DNA from: Sphingorhabdus contaminans
GTDB taxonomy: Bacteria > Pseudomonadota > Alphaproteobacteria > Sphingomonadales > Sphingomonadaceae
DNA length: 64,000 nucleotides
Direction of reading: 5' to 3'
Assembly (NCBI RefSeq): GCF_007280415.1
Contig: NZ_VKKU01000001.1
Location: 1,364,001-1,428,000, forward strand
In this document: in pieces, positions 33,884 to 48,922 of the stretch
Layout of the letters: every line of letters starts with the position of its first letter
How positions within the stretch are numbered: the first letter of the stretch is position 1
The notes under the pieces: model-generated
Database searches by the model: none
What the model was told of the DNA's origin: nothing
Seen by the model: the letters and a program-made list of their open reading frames with translations, nothing else
Program-made: the position numbers and the translations under genes

Positions 33884-34135
33884 ATGTGTCCGGCAAAGCT
33901 AAGGCCAGCCTGTGGTGCTGCATCACTGGTCATGCTCGTGACAGGTTTTTCCCCAGCATTTGCGCAAACGGAACCGGCGGGTGCGGGGGACGCTTCCCAT
34001 TCTGCGCCATGCGAATTGCATGTCTGGCCAACGGATAAATTTGTCGTCACCGAAAATCTGGGTGGCGCCAATTTGGGGCTTGCGGGCGCGCTGCTGATCG
34101 TGGACGCAGCGATAAGGGCTTTCGTGTCAGGATGA
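33884..34135 (+). CDS. Small secreted hypothetical protein, possibly truncated
   Basis: 83 residues. GGGGGAGGAAATAC before the ATG is an excellent ribosome site. The signal peptide (LVMLVTGFSPAFAQ) is followed by CELHVWPTDKF and a hydrophobic glycine-rich tail (GGANLGLAGALLIVDAAIRAF). Sphingomonad proteins that I remember with CELHVWP are longer, so this one may have lost its C-terminal part. The reading frame ends 19 bases before the next gene. Function unknown. Confidence 0.6.
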   Translation: MCPAKLRPACGAASLVMLVTGFSPAFAQTEPAGAGDASHSAPCELHVWPTDKFVVTENLGGANLGLAGALLIVDAAIRAFVSG

Positions 34136-34154
34136 TTGCTCTATAGCTTCGGCT

Positions 34155-34544
34155 ATGGAGCTGATTTTCGAGTTCATTTTCCAGTTTGTAGTAGAGATAT
34201 TGCTGCAGGCGTTTCTGGAAATGCTGGTTGAACTTGGTTTCAGGAGCACGGCCGACACGCTGAAGCAGCCCCGAAATCCTGCATTGTCGACCATCGGCTT
34301 TGCGATATTGGGCGCCATCGCCGGCGGCTTAAGTCTCTTGATATTGCCACACTCGGCCATTCAGGACCCCGATTTCCGCCGCGCAAACCTCTTTCTCACA
34401 CCCATATTGGTAGGCCTTATCATGATGCTTGTTGGCACCATCCGGGAAAAGAAAGGACAAAATCTGGTGCACCTTGATAAGTTCGGATATGCCTTCGTTT
34501 TTGCGTTCGCGATGGCGCTTGTGCGCTATATCTGGGCTGCTTGA
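34155..34544 (+). CDS. Hypothetical membrane protein with about four membrane segments
   Basis: 129 residues. An amphipathic N-terminal helix (MELIFEFIFQFVVEILLQAF) is followed by three clear membrane segments: ALSTIGFAILGAIAGGLSLLIL, LFLTPILVGLIMMLVGTI and FGYAFVFAFAMALVRYIW. The cytoplasmic or periplasmic loops are short. No ribosome site is obvious. It follows the small secreted protein gene by 19 bases, so the two may be co-transcribed. No family with known function was recognised. Confidence 0.6.
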   Translation: MELIFEFIFQFVVEILLQAFLEMLVELGFRSTADTLKQPRNPALSTIGFAILGAIAGGLSLLILPHSAIQDPDFRRANLFLTPILVGLIMMLVGTIREKKGQNLVHLDKFGYAFVFAFAMALVRYIWAA

Positions 34545-34933
34545 ACTCCACTATCGCGCTTTAGGCACCTCCTTATAGATTATTGCCCGATCGCCTTAGA
34601 TTGCGGCATCGACCGCATCGGTACAGGCCGCCTTTCGCGAAAATCTGCTGAAGTTCGCAAAAGACAAGCTGAAGCGGTAGACCCCCACCCTCCTTGCCCC
34701 ACCCCCCTTGACCCCCATCCCCTCGGGCTCTATAGCAAATCCAACATCCAAACCGCCGGGAACAGTTACGTCGTCGCGTAGGCGTGGCTAAGGCATTGGC
34801 GGGGCCGGATTTTCACATCGCGAAACGGCTGCACGGCAGGACCCGAATCCGGGGCTGTTGCCATGCGGCCTTTTCGCGTCTTGTGGAGCCCCACACGCGC
34901 CTGACACTTTTTGTAACTGAGGCAAAGCACCTT
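34545..34933 (+). other. 389-base region upstream of rpoB
   Basis: No gene is supported. It must hold the rpoB promoter, since no rplJ or rplL gene precedes rpoB. A C-rich tract lies at 34680-34735. A short open stretch ending at 34680 (encoding FRENLLKFAKDKLKR before a stop) has no start codon and may be the decayed end of a lost gene. The frame of rpoB is open back to 34784, but that part does not resemble RpoB. Confidence 0.4.
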
Positions 34934-37900
34934 ATGGCATCTCGTACCGCTCCTGCGACAATCTCGCGTCAAAAGCGTATCCGTAAAATTTTCGGTGACA
35001 TCCATGAAGTCATCGACATGCCCAACCTGATCGAAGTCCAGCGCGAAAGCTATGAGCAGTTTTTGCGTTCCGACCCGTCGATCGGTTATGTATCGGGCCT
35101 TGAAAAGACGCTGCGCAGCGTTTTCCCGATCAAGGATTTCGCAGGCACTTCGGAACTGGACTTTGTCCATTACGAACTGGAAGAGCCGAAATATGACGTC
35201 GAAGAGTGCCGCCAGCGCGGGATTACCTATGCGGCGCAGATGAAGGTCACTTTGCGCCTAATCGTGTTCGAGGTTGACCCCGACACCGAAGCGCGCTCGG
35301 TCCTCGATATCAAGGAGCAGGACGTCTATATGGGCGACATGCCGTTGATGACGCATAACGGCACCTTCTTCATCAACGGTACGGAACGCGTTATCGTATC
35401 GCAGATGCACCGTTCGCCGGGCGTTTTGTTCGACCATGACCGGGGCAAGACCCACTCATCGGGCAAATATCTGTTTGCCGCACGCGTCATTCCCTATCGC
35501 GGTTCGTGGCTCGACTTCGAATTTGATGCCAAGGACATCGTCAACGTGCGTATCGACCGCAAGCGCAAGCTGCCGGTGACCACGCTTCTCTATGCGCTCG
35601 GCCTGAACGACGAAGAGATCCTCAACCACTTCTATGACCGCGTGACCTTTGAACGTGGCAAGGGCGGATGGAAGATTCCGTTCAACGCCGAACAATGGCG
35701 CGCGTCGAAGCCGATGTTCGACATTGTCGATGCAAAATCGGGCGAAGTCATTTTCCCGGCTGGCCAGAAGGTTACCCCGCGTGCGGCCAACAAGGCGGTG
35801 AAGGACGGGCTTGAAACCCTGCTGATCCCGACCGAGGAAATTTTTGGCCGCTATTCGGCCTTTGACCTGATCGATGAAAAGACAGGCCGCATCTATGTCG
35901 AGGCGGGCGATGAAATCACCGCCGAAAACCTCGAAATGCTGGACAAGGCGGGCATCGATGCCATCGAACTGCTCGACATCGACCATGTCATCACCGGCGC
36001 CTGGATGCGCAACACGCTGAAGGCCGACAAGGCCGAGAACCGCGACATGGGCCTTGATGCCATCTACCGCGTCATGCGCCCGGGCGAGCCGCCCACGCGC
36101 GAAACGGCAGAGGCGCTGTTTGCCGGGCTCTTCTTTGATGCTGACCGTTATGACCTGTCGGCTGTGGGCCGCGTCAAGCTGAACATGCGTCTGGGCCTTG
36201 ATGCCGAAGACACGCTGACCACGCTGCGCACCGAAGATATTCTTGCGGTGGTCAAGGAACTGGTCAACCTGAAGGATGGCAAGGGCGAAATCGACGATAT
36301 CGACAATCTCGGCAACCGCCGCGTGCGTTCGGTGGGCGAATTGCTCGAAAACCAGTATCGCGTCGGACTTCTGCGGATGGAGCGTGCCGTCAAGGAACGC
36401 ATGTCAAGTGTAGACGTCTCCACAGTGATGCCGAATGACCTCATCAACGCCAAGCCGGCGGTGGCTGCGGTGCGCGAATTCTTTGGTTCGTCGCAATTGT
36501 CGCAGTTCATGGACCAGACCAATCCGCTCTCCGAAGTGACGCACAAGCGCCGCGTTTCGGCCCTTGGACCGGGCGGTCTGACCCGCGAACGCGCCGGCTT
36601 CGAAGTCCGCGACGTCCATCCGACCCATTATGGACGCATCTGCCCGATTGAGACGCCGGAAGGCCCGAACATCGGCCTGATCAACAGCCTGGCAAGCTTC
36701 AGCCGGGTTAACAAATACGGCTTCATCGAAACCCCCTACCGCAAAGTTATCGACGGCAAGGTGACCGATGAAGTGGTCTATCTCTCGGCAATGGAAGAAC
36801 AGAAAAACACCATCGCCCAGGCCAACGCAGAGCTGAACGAAGACGGAAGCTTCGCCGAAGAACTCATCTCGGCCCGAGAAGCAGGCGAATTCCTCATGGC
36901 ACCCCGGGACCAGATCACCCTGATGGACGTCAGCCCCAAGCAGCTGGTTTCGGTTGCTGCATCGCTGATCCCCTTCCTGGAAAACGATGACGCCAACCGC
37001 GCTCTGATGGGATCAAACATGCAACGCCAGGCTGTGCCTCTGCTCCGGGCAGAAGCTCCGTTTGTCGGCACCGGCATGGAAGAAACCGTAGCCCGGGATT
37101 CCGGCGCCGCGATCGCAGCCCGCCGTACTGGTATCGTCGACCAAGTGGACGCAACCCGCATCGTAGTCCGCGTAACCGGCGAAATCGAACCCGGCCAATC
37201 CGGCGTGGACATCTACACGCTTCAAAAGTTCCAGCGTTCAAACCAGAACACCTGCATCAACCAAAAGCCGTTGGTTAAGGTTGGTGACGTTATCGAAGCA
37301 GGTGACATCATCGCAGACGGTCCTTCAACCGAACTGGGTGAACTGGCACTTGGCAAGAACAGCCTCGTGGCGTTCATGCCCTGGAACGGTTATAACTATG
37401 AAGACTCGATCCTCATTTCGGAACGTATCGTTAAGGACGACGTATTCACCTCGATCCATATTGAAGAGTTCGAGGTTATGGCCCGCGATACAAAGCTGGG
37501 ACCGGAAGACATTACCCGCGATATACCGAACGTCGGCGAAGAAGCACTGCGCAGCCTTGACGAGGCGGGCATTGTTTATATCGGCGCCGAAGTACATCCT
37601 GGCGATATCCTAGTCGGTAAAATCACGCCGAAGGGCGAAAGCCCGATGACGCCGGAAGAAAAACTGCTTCGCGCCATTTTCGGTGAAAAGGCCAGCGATG
37701 TCCGCGATACTTCGCTGAAGCTGCCTCCCGGCGTTGCCGGTACGGTTGTGGAAGTCCGCGTTTTCAACCGTCATGGTATCGACAAGGACGAGCGTGCGAT
37801 GGCAATCGAACGCGAAGAGATCGAACGCCTCGCAAAAGACCGCGAGGACGAACGTTCGATTTTGAACCGTGCGACATATAACCGCCTAAAAGACATGCTT

Positions 37901-39097
37901 ATCGGACAAACCGCGGCAGCGGCACCGAAGGGCCTGAAAAAGGGCGATAAAATTACCGAGGAAAACCTGGCGGAAGTTGAACGTCACGAATGGTGGAAGA
38001 TCGCCGTTGCCGACGACAAGGTCCAAGGTGATCTGGAAGCGGTCAAAGTCCAGTACGACGATGCCGTCAAGCTGATCGTCGAGAAGTTCGAAGACCGGCG
38101 TGAGAAGCTAGAACGTGGTGACGAACTGGCACCTGGTGTTCTGAAAATGGTCAAGGTTTTTGTCGCGGTGAAGCGCAAGCTGCAACCGGGCGATAAGATG
38201 GCCGGACGGCACGGAAACAAGGGTGTTATCTCGCGGATTTTACCGCAGGAAGATATGCCCTTCCTCGCCGACGGAACGCCTGTCGACATCGTGTTGAACC
38301 CGCTTGGTGTGCCTTCGCGTATGAACGTCGGTCAGATTTTCGAAACCCATTTAGGTTGGGCCGCACGCGGACTTGGCATGCAGGTCAAGGATGCACTCGA
38401 AGAATGGCGCCTGGCAAATCCGAACCCGGAAGCAGCAGCACCGCCTGAGGCGGTTCGGGAACGGCTGATTAACGCCTATGGCGAAGATTATGCGAAGGAA
38501 ATCGCTGCACGTAGCGATACGGACATCCTCGAACTGGCTGGTAACGTTGTTACTGGTGTACCCATGGGTACCCCAGTGTTTGATGGTGCGCGGGAAGCCG
38601 ATGTAACCAACATGCTGCAACTCGCGGGATTGGATGGTTCCGGCCAATCCGATCTCTATGACGGTCGTACAGGCGATAAATTCGACCGTAAGGTCACCGT
38701 GGGCATCATATATATGCTCAAACTGCATCACCTGGTTGATGACAAGATCCATGCCCGTTCTATCGGGCCTTACAGTCTTGTCACCCAACAACCACTGGGC
38801 GGTAAGGCTCAGTTTGGTGGCCAGCGTTTCGGAGAAATGGAGGTCTGGGCGCTTCAAGCTTATGGTGCCGCATACACCTTGCAGGAAATGCTGACGGTCA
38901 AATCGGATGACGTGATTGGTCGTACCAAGGTTTATGAAGCGATCGTCAAAGGTGACGATACTTTCGAGGCCGGTATTCCCGAAAGCTTTAACGTTCTGGT
39001 CAAAGAAATGCGTTCGCTGGGTCTGAATGTAGACCTTAAAGCACTGGACGCTCTTGCGGAAGAAGATGGCAACGATCTTGCGGAGGCAGCCGAATAA
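34934..39097 (+). CDS. rpoB: RNA polymerase subunit beta
   Basis: 1387 residues from the ATG at 34934. This is the beta subunit of RNA polymerase, forming half of the active cleft. The rifampicin pocket reads [19 protein letters not shown], then [15 protein letters not shown]. The residues equivalent to E. coli Gln513, Asp516, His526 and Ser531 are wild-type, so rifampicin resistance is not predicted from this site. Downstream [16 protein letters not shown] is intact. Codon choice shifts near base 36800 from mostly CGC Arg codons to mostly CGT. rpoC follows after 81 bases. Confidence 0.97.
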   Translation: MASRTAPATISRQKRIRKIFGDIHEVIDMPNLIEVQRESYEQFLRSDPSIGYVSGLEKTLRSVFPIKDFAGTSELDFVHYELEEPKYDVEECRQRGITYAAQMKVTLRLIVFEVDPDTEARSVLDIKEQDVYMGDMPLMTHNGTFFINGTERVIVSQMHRSPGVLFDHDRGKTHSSGKYLFAARVIPYRGSWLDFEFDAKDIVNVRIDRKRKLPVTTLLYALGLNDEEILNHFYDRVTFERGKGGWKIPFNAEQWRASKPMFDIVDAKSGEVIFPAGQKVTPRAANKAVKDGLETLLIPTEEIFGRYSAFDLIDEKTGRIYVEAGDEITAENLEMLDKAGIDAIELLDIDHVITGAWMRNTLKADKAENRDMGLDAIYRVMRPGEPPTRETAEALFAGLFFDADRYDLSAVGRVKLNMRLGLDAEDTLTTLRTEDILAVVKELVNLKDGKGEIDDIDNLGNRRVRSVGELLENQYRVGLLRMERAVKERMSSVDVSTVMPNDLINAKPAVAAVREFFGSSQLSQFMDQTNPLSEVTHKRRVSALGPGGLTRERAGFEVRDVHPTHYGRICPIETPEGPNIGLINSLASFSRVNKYGFIETPYRKVIDGKVTDEVVYLSAMEEQKNTIAQANAELNEDGSFAEELISAREAGEFLMAPRDQITLMDVSPKQLVSVAASLIPFLENDDANRALMGSNMQRQAVPLLRAEAPFVGTGMEETVARDSGAAIAARRTGIVDQVDATRIVVRVTGEIEPGQSGVDIYTLQKFQRSNQNTCINQKPLVKVGDVIEAGDIIADGPSTELGELALGKNSLVAFMPWNGYNYEDSILISERIVKDDVFTSIHIEEFEVMARDTKLGPEDITRDIPNVGEEALRSLDEAGIVYIGAEVHPGDILVGKITPKGESPMTPEEKLLRAIFGEKASDVRDTSLKLPPGVAGTVVEVRVFNRHGIDKDERAMAIEREEIERLAKDREDERSILNRATYNRLKDMLIGQTAAAAPKGLKKGDKITEENLAEVERHEWWKIAVADDKVQGDLEAVKVQYDDAVKLIVEKFEDRREKLERGDELAPGVLKMVKVFVAVKRKLQPGDKMAGRHGNKGVISRILPQEDMPFLADGTPVDIVLNPLGVPSRMNVGQIFETHLGWAARGLGMQVKDALEEWRLANPNPEAAAPPEAVRERLINAYGEDYAKEIAARSDTDILELAGNVVTGVPMGTPVFDGAREADVTNMLQLAGLDGSGQSDLYDGRTGDKFDRKVTVGIIYMLKLHHLVDDKIHARSIGPYSLVTQQPLGGKAQFGGQRFGEMEVWALQAYGAAYTLQEMLTVKSDDVIGRTKVYEAIVKGDDTFEAGIPESFNVLVKEMRSLGLNVDLKALDALAEEDGNDLAEAAE

Positions 39098-39178
39098 GCA
39101 GAGCCGGGCGGAAGTAATTCCGCCCCCTGCCACCCTGCCCCACGGATTTCATGGGCCTTGCCCAATGAGGAAATGAAG

Positions 39179-43462
<4,284 letters not shown>

Positions 43463-43484
43463 ACTTTCTCCCAAACCAAAATTT

Positions 43485-43522
43485 AAAAGCCCCGCCGGAA
43501 GCGATTTCGGCGGGGCTTTTCT
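43485..43522 (+). terminator. Rho-independent terminator of rpoBC
   Basis: AAAAGCCCCGCCG (43485-43497) pairs perfectly with CGGCGGGGCTTTT (43508-43520) around a 10-base loop. It lies 22 bases past the rpoC stop and closes the operon before the export genes. Confidence 0.95.
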
Positions 43523-43601
43523 GTCTTAAGCCTCAAGGAACTAACTAGCTTATGGATCGGCCTCCCCCTATAACGGACACTTAACAGCGGGGCAGGTTTA
43601 A

Positions 43602-44867
43602 ATGGTTCAACGCATAACGACTTGGATGAAACGGCATCCTATTTGGTCGGGTATCATTCTGCTGTTTTCACTGTTCATTGTTTATCTGATCTTTCGCCCG
43701 ACGCCGCATGAATATGAGTATGTAAGCGAACCTGTCACTCAGGGCGAAGTTCTCCGCAAAGTTTCAGCAAGCGGCAAAGTAAGGGCGTTAAACACCATAA
43801 AGGTCGGGACAGAGGTGTCCGGCCAGATTACGAAAGTCTATGTAGATTTTAACTCAACCGTCAAAGCAGGACAAATACTGGCCGAAATCGACCCCACGCG
43901 TGTCCGGGCACGGGTACAACAATCCGAGGCGCAAGTCGCACTTGCACGCGCAAGTTTACAGCAGACGATCGCAAATGTCGCACGCGCGCGCGCCGAATTG
44001 GAAATACAGGAACGCGACTTCGCCAGGCAAAAAGGATTGGCAGAACGTGGCTTTGTATCAAAAGCCGGACTTGATATTGCGCAGAGTAAATTAAACAGCG
44101 CTCGCAATGCTTTACAAGTAGCCCTCGCCCAGACCCAAAGCGGGAATGCACAAATTCGTCAAGGAACGGCAGAACTTTCTTCCGCCCAGTTAGATCTGAG
44201 CCGCACCGTTATCGTCGCACCGGCAAGCGGAGTTATTATCAACAAGCTAGTCGAGCCCGGCACAACGGTTGCTGCCAGTTTCCAGACGCCAAATCTATTC
44301 GAAATTGCTGCAGATACAACAAAGATGCAGGTTGAGGCTTCAGTGGACGAGGCGGACATTGGGCAGGTCCGTGAAGGGCAGAATGTTACATTTACAGTCG
44401 ATAGCTATCCTAATGACGTCTTTAAAGCCAAGGTCCGGCAAGTTCGCAAAGCGCCGGTCGAGACCCAAAATGTCGTTAGTTATCTCGTGATTATCGATGT
44501 CGATAATCTTGATGGCAAATTGTTGCCCGGTATGACCGCCAATGTGGAAATTGTTACTGGCGCGAAAACGCAAGTCACACGGGTACCAACAAATGCACTT
44601 CGTTTCCGTCCGAAAGCAGCGGACCGCGGAAACGAGCAAAGGAGAAATGAAGGCTCAAAAGAGGCATCATCGGCATTGTATGTGGCTTCGTCCGACCCGT
44701 ATCGTCCCGTTCGTCGGCAAATCGAAATTGGCCTTCAAGGTGACGAATATACCGAAGTTATTTCGGGTTTGAAGCCAGGCGACAAAATACTGGTGCGAAC
44801 TAAATCGCTGAAGCCCAAAACGCCGGCGGAAGACAGCTCAGATGACGATGACAGTTCCGCTAATTGA
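43602..44867 (+). CDS. MacA-type periplasmic adaptor of an ABC exporter
   Basis: 421 residues. One N-terminal membrane segment (PIWSGIILLFSLFIVYLIF) precedes a periplasmic adaptor: lipoyl half (KVGTEVSGQITKVYVDFNSTVKAGQILAEID), helical hairpin with many Ala and Gln residues, second half (IVAPASGVIINKLVEPGTTVAASFQTPNLF) and beta-barrel domain. The lipoyl wording is that of MacA rather than RND adaptors. A charged insert near residues 350-365 and an Asp/Ser-rich end ([10 protein letters not shown]) are unusual. The ATPase gene starts inside its last 26 bases, so translation is coupled. Confidence 0.88.
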   Translation: MVQRITTWMKRHPIWSGIILLFSLFIVYLIFRPTPHEYEYVSEPVTQGEVLRKVSASGKVRALNTIKVGTEVSGQITKVYVDFNSTVKAGQILAEIDPTRVRARVQQSEAQVALARASLQQTIANVARARAELEIQERDFARQKGLAERGFVSKAGLDIAQSKLNSARNALQVALAQTQSGNAQIRQGTAELSSAQLDLSRTVIVAPASGVIINKLVEPGTTVAASFQTPNLFEIAADTTKMQVEASVDEADIGQVREGQNVTFTVDSYPNDVFKAKVRQVRKAPVETQNVVSYLVIIDVDNLDGKLLPGMTANVEIVTGAKTQVTRVPTNALRFRPKAADRGNEQRRNEGSKEASSALYVASSDPYRPVRRQIEIGLQGDEYTEVISGLKPGDKILVRTKSLKPKTPAEDSSDDDDSSAN

Positions 44868-45564
44868 CACCCACGATCTCGTTAAGAATTACGAAATCGG
44901 AGGCGAGACTGTACATGCAGTCAATCATGTTTCGCTGTCCGTCGAACGCGGCGAGTTTGTTGCCATTATGGGAGCAAGCGGGTCGGGTAAATCAACATTT
45001 ATGAACATGATCGGCTGTCTCGACGTCCCTACATCGGGCACACTTCTGCTTGATGGGATAGATACAAAATCACTCGATAGCGACCAGTTAGCGGAAATCA
45101 GGAACCGCAAGATAGGTTTTGTATTTCAGCAGTTTAACTTACTGGCTCGCACGAGCGCGCTAGATAACGTAGCGGTCCCGCTAATATATTCCGGCATAGG
45201 CTACACCGACCGACGCCAACGAGCACAGTTAAAACTCGAGGCAATGGGACTAGGTAATCGTCTCGAAAACACACCCGCAAAATTATCCGGCGGACAACAA
45301 CAACGTGTCGCGATTGCCCGCGCCTTGGTAACCGATCCGCTGATGCTTCTTGCTGATGAACCAACCGGCGCCCTAGACACGCAAACATCATTAGACATCA
45401 TGGGAATATTTCAAAAACTGAATGACGACGGAATAACGTTAGTCGTTGTTACGCACGAACCCGACATAGCAGAATATGCAGCGAGACGTATCGTATTCCG
45501 TGATGGCAAAATCATTGAAGATGAACCGGTAAAGTCAAGACGACGGGCCGAACATCATGAATAG
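44842..45564 (+). CDS. MacB-type ABC exporter ATP-binding protein
   Basis: 240 residues with all ABC motifs: Walker [12 protein letters not shown]-loop FVFQQFNLL, signature [15 protein letters not shown], Walker [14 protein letters not shown] and switch His in [13 protein letters not shown]. This is the LolD/MacB branch. The start could be the ATG at 44842 or the one two codons on. ATPase and permease are separate genes here, unlike the fused MacB of E. coli. Together with the upstream adaptor and downstream permease it forms a tripartite exporter for peptides, macrolides or lipids; the substrate is unknown. Confidence 0.9.
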   Translation: MTMTVPLIDTHDLVKNYEIGGETVHAVNHVSLSVERGEFVAIMGASGSGKSTFMNMIGCLDVPTSGTLLLDGIDTKSLDSDQLAEIRNRKIGFVFQQFNLLARTSALDNVAVPLIYSGIGYTDRRQRAQLKLEAMGLGNRLENTPAKLSGGQQQRVAIARALVTDPLMLLADEPTGALDTQTSLDIMGIFQKLNDDGITLVVVTHEPDIAEYAARRIVFRDGKIIEDEPVKSRRRAEHHE

Positions 45565-46807
45565 CATTTTTGCGTCGGTTGCAGGATGGGGCGTCAACGT
45601 TGCGATCGCCTTCACAGCCTTGCGTACAAATTTGATGCGATCCATCTTAACCACTTTGGGGGTTATGATCGGCGTATTTTCAGTGATTTTGGCTGTAGCA
45701 GTTGGAAATGGTGCACAAGTATCCGTTACGCAACAGATTGCGACGCTTGGATCGAATATGGCTATAGTGGTACCCCAACCCGATAGCGGTAGCGGACCTC
45801 CGCGCCCCAATGATCGCGGTCGGCTCACGGAACGGGATGGCCAGGCAATTCTACGCCAAGTGTCGGGCGTCAGGGCAGTTGCACCTCAAATAAGAAATAG
45901 CGTTCAACTGGTAACACCGGGCCGGAGTGCAACAACCCAAGCAACCGGCGCAACACCAGAATATGGCAATATATCAAACGTAAATGCATCGGAAGGCCGG
46001 TTTCTGACCAAAAGCGATGTGGGCTCGGCCGCGCGCGTTGCGGTTATTGGTCAAACAGTGTCAGACAAGTTGTTTGGCGGCGACAGCCCGGTTGGGCAAA
46101 CTATCCGAGTGAATCGCGTGCCTTTCACTGTTGTTGGCTTGCTCGAGAGCAAGGGGAGCAATCTTGGGACAGACAATGACGACCAGATTGTGGTGCCGAT
46201 TACGACCTTGCGCCAAAGGCTTTTGACGACACCAACTCAAGGCCCCGACGATGTCACATTGCTATTCGTTGGTTTCGAAGATGAAGATTCTTTGCTGGCG
46301 GGACAGAAAGAAATCAAACGTCTGCTGCGTGATCGTTATCGTGTGCAGAAGGGCAAGATCAATCCGTTCACCGTCCGAACCACGACAGAAATTGCGGAGA
46401 CAACCAGTCAAGTGACCCAGATCTTTCAAGCAGTACTGGTAGCCATTGCGTCCATTTCGTTATTGGTTGGTGGGATAGGTATCATGAATATCATGCTGGT
46501 CAGCGTCACGGAGCGTACACGCGAAATTGGACTGCGTATGGCGCTAGGGGCAAGACGCAGCGATATACGCAACCAATTCCTTGTCGAGGCAGCGGTGCTC
46601 TGCATTATCGGAGGGGCAATAGGATTGCTGTTAGCGGTGTTGGCTGCAACAATATTTCAGAAGGTTGCGGACTTCCCTGCTCCGGTAGGCATCGACACAG
46701 CGCTGTTCTCCATAGCATTTTCCGCTGTGATCGGTTTGCTATTTGGTGGCTACCCGGCAGTTCGCGCGTCAAGACTGTCACCAATCGAAGCTCTTCGGAG
46801 CGAATAG
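45557..46807 (+). CDS. MacB/FtsX-type ABC transporter permease
   Basis: 416 residues. It has an N-terminal membrane helix with ALRTNLMRSILTTLGVMIGVFSVILAVAVGNGA, a periplasmic MacB-PCD domain of about 220 residues, and three C-terminal membrane helices including IASISLLVGGIGIMNIMLVSVTERTREIGLRMALGARR, the hallmark of the FtsX/MacB permeases. It overlaps the ATPase gene by 8 bases. Its stop codon touches the stop of the convergent TonB-barrel gene with no base between. Confidence 0.9.
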   Translation: MNSIFASVAGWGVNVAIAFTALRTNLMRSILTTLGVMIGVFSVILAVAVGNGAQVSVTQQIATLGSNMAIVVPQPDSGSGPPRPNDRGRLTERDGQAILRQVSGVRAVAPQIRNSVQLVTPGRSATTQATGATPEYGNISNVNASEGRFLTKSDVGSAARVAVIGQTVSDKLFGGDSPVGQTIRVNRVPFTVVGLLESKGSNLGTDNDDQIVVPITTLRQRLLTTPTQGPDDVTLLFVGFEDEDSLLAGQKEIKRLLRDRYRVQKGKINPFTVRTTTEIAETTSQVTQIFQAVLVAIASISLLVGGIGIMNIMLVSVTERTREIGLRMALGARRSDIRNQFLVEAAVLCIIGGAIGLLLAVLAATIFQKVADFPAPVGIDTALFSIAFSAVIGLLFGGYPAVRASRLSPIEALRSE

Positions 46808-48922
46808 TCAAAACTTACCGCTAAGTGTTACTTGGAATAAAGGGTCCAGATAACGCCTGCGATTGACGATTTGCGTGATTGGTCCGGTTGCCCTTGTACC
46901 CGTATAGATAAAGCGGTCGCGCCCGAAATCAGGGATGCTGGTGTACTGCACGCGTAAAGTGCCAAACTTAAACTTTGAATATTCTACAAACACATTTGTA
47001 CGAACGCCTTCTTTCTGCCGACGATATTCATTGAAAAAATAGGCGTTATTCTGAGCTTGTACATATGCAGTCACTCCATAGACAAACCCACTTTTAGCGA
47101 TATCGTGTCGCAGCGACCATTCTTGATGCCATAGTGGCCGGTTCGACATTCGGCGCTTCAACCCAGTGACCGGGTCGGTAACGCGGCTATCGTGATAATG
47201 GCCGGTATATTTGACCTCCATTCCGCCGAATCCAATATTCTTCGTCAACCAATCCAACGGAAGAGTGATCTCCAATTCACCGTTCCACCTTTTGCTGTTG
47301 CCAATGTTTCCGGCGCCATCAAACTGAGCGGTAATGTTGCCCGCAGCATCACGCAATGTTACCGGTACAAGGTCCTGCGTATCACTGACCGTCTGGTACT
47401 CGCCTCGAAATTGAACGCTTCCGCGCTCCAGAAATTTATGCCTAATCTGTGCAGCCAAAGTTATAACTTTCTCGGGCACCAAGTCTGCATTTCCGGCGTC
47501 AACCTGATTCCCAAGCGCCACATCAACAGATGTAGCAAACTCACCGAAATCCAGTTGAGCGACCTGACGGTCCGCCCTGAACTCCACGGTCGTTGAAGGA
47601 TCCACAGTCCAAGTTGCAATAACCTTAGGCTTTAAAAACTGAAACCTTCGCGAAGCGCTGCTATCTCCAGACAATGTCAGTTTCGAGAACTCGAAGATTG
47701 CTCCAGCTTCGATTTTCCATTTGGGAGTTACGGTCCAGACATCGGTCAAAAAAGGTTCTATTCTAGTTTCTTCAACCAACACATTTGATGCTGGAAAAAC
47801 AGTCACTGCGCCTGCAACCGAACTCGCTGCAGAGAAGCGAGCATCCAGTTGGTTATAGGCAATTTCACCACCGAACTGAATGGCATGTCCAGAAAGAGCG
47901 CTCCAGTCGTTTTGGATTCTTCCCACTATTTCGATAGGTTTGTTGCGGCTCCGCGTTTCAAACCGGTTTACAGGTTGACCGACGCGCGCAGCTTCAATGC
48001 TTGAATCGTTGCTTTCGGTAGCAGCTCGGTAAAGACCGATGGCTTTCGTCGTAAGCTTTGGGCTGATTTTAAATTCAATGTCACCTCCAAACTCATAATT
48101 TATATCACTTTTTGGGCCATTGCGGAGCAACAGTTCTTCACCGCTAAACAGCCCGGAAGTATCAGAATACACTCCGTTACGATGATCAAAACTGTCATCA
48201 AGGCGAACGCGTCCGTTTAAGTTTACTTTTGCACCACCTATTCTTGTCTTAATTGCGCCGCCGATACCTGCGCCATCATATCCTCCCGTGCCTCGATAAA
48301 ATCGGCGCTCTATCAGATTCCCTGTTCCGGATTTAAAATCTTCTGGCCCAAAACCGAACACTCTTTCAGAATAGGAAGTGATATTAAATTCATATGTTGT
48401 TTCCCCCCGTCTTAGCGTCGCGGATCCGTTGACAGAGGGTCGGAATCCATAACGATGACCAAAAACCAGATTACCTTCATATGTTCCTGTCAGCTTTGAG
48501 GACACCTTTCGAACTACGTTAACAATCTGCCCCTGCCCTTGCGTTTCTGCATCCGCGCCCGCCTGCTCGGTCAATTCAATATAATCCACCTCACTCGCCG
48601 GGATGCGGGAAAGAATTGTGAATATATCATCTGATTTGCTTGAAGGTCTGTCGCCATCAATTAACACGTTGCCGGCATTCTCTCCAAAACCGCGGCGACC
48701 TTCGCCGTCGGCAATAGTGAAACCTGGGATCCGACGTATCATGTCCAATGCAGTTACCGGCGCATAAGCCTCAAAATAATCGGCACGAAACTGCCGCTTT
48801 CCTTCGCTGACGGTCGCTGAGATATTTGTACCATTAGTGTCCTGAGCTTGAGCCAATGCGGAACCAAGCATGCAAAATGTGCCGGCAAGCACTGTGGCAA
48901 CCTTGCGTTGAAAAACAGTCAT
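46808..48922 (-). CDS. TonB-dependent receptor-like outer-membrane barrel protein
   Basis: 704 residues. The signal peptide (VLAGTFCMLGSALAQAQ) is followed by a plug domain: VTALDMIRRIPGFTIADGEGRRGFGENAGNVLIDGDRPSSKSDDIFTILSRIPASEVDYIEL, and then a barrel to the terminal QVTLSGKF. The plug is the short variety typical of a sphingomonad outer-membrane family whose ligands are unknown. It lies convergent to and in contact with the MacAB-like genes, so a shared transcript is excluded. AT content is higher than in the genes near the window start. Confidence 0.85.
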   Translation of the reverse strand: MTVFQRKVATVLAGTFCMLGSALAQAQDTNGTNISATVSEGKRQFRADYFEAYAPVTALDMIRRIPGFTIADGEGRRGFGENAGNVLIDGDRPSSKSDDIFTILSRIPASEVDYIELTEQAGADAETQGQGQIVNVVRKVSSKLTGTYEGNLVFGHRYGFRPSVNGSATLRRGETTYEFNITSYSERVFGFGPEDFKSGTGNLIERRFYRGTGGYDGAGIGGAIKTRIGGAKVNLNGRVRLDDSFDHRNGVYSDTSGLFSGEELLLRNGPKSDINYEFGGDIEFKISPKLTTKAIGLYRAATESNDSSIEAARVGQPVNRFETRSRNKPIEIVGRIQNDWSALSGHAIQFGGEIAYNQLDARFSAASSVAGAVTVFPASNVLVEETRIEPFLTDVWTVTPKWKIEAGAIFEFSKLTLSGDSSASRRFQFLKPKVIATWTVDPSTTVEFRADRQVAQLDFGEFATSVDVALGNQVDAGNADLVPEKVITLAAQIRHKFLERGSVQFRGEYQTVSDTQDLVPVTLRDAAGNITAQFDGAGNIGNSKRWNGELEITLPLDWLTKNIGFGGMEVKYTGHYHDSRVTDPVTGLKRRMSNRPLWHQEWSLRHDIAKSGFVYGVTAYVQAQNNAYFFNEYRRQKEGVRTNVFVEYSKFKFGTLRVQYTSIPDFGRDRFIYTGTRATGPITQIVNRRRYLDPLFQVTLSGKF

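Noticed and set aside
34784-34933. Fifty-codon N-terminal extension of rpoB
   Set aside because: It does not resemble any RpoB N-terminus; the family begins at the ATG at 34934.
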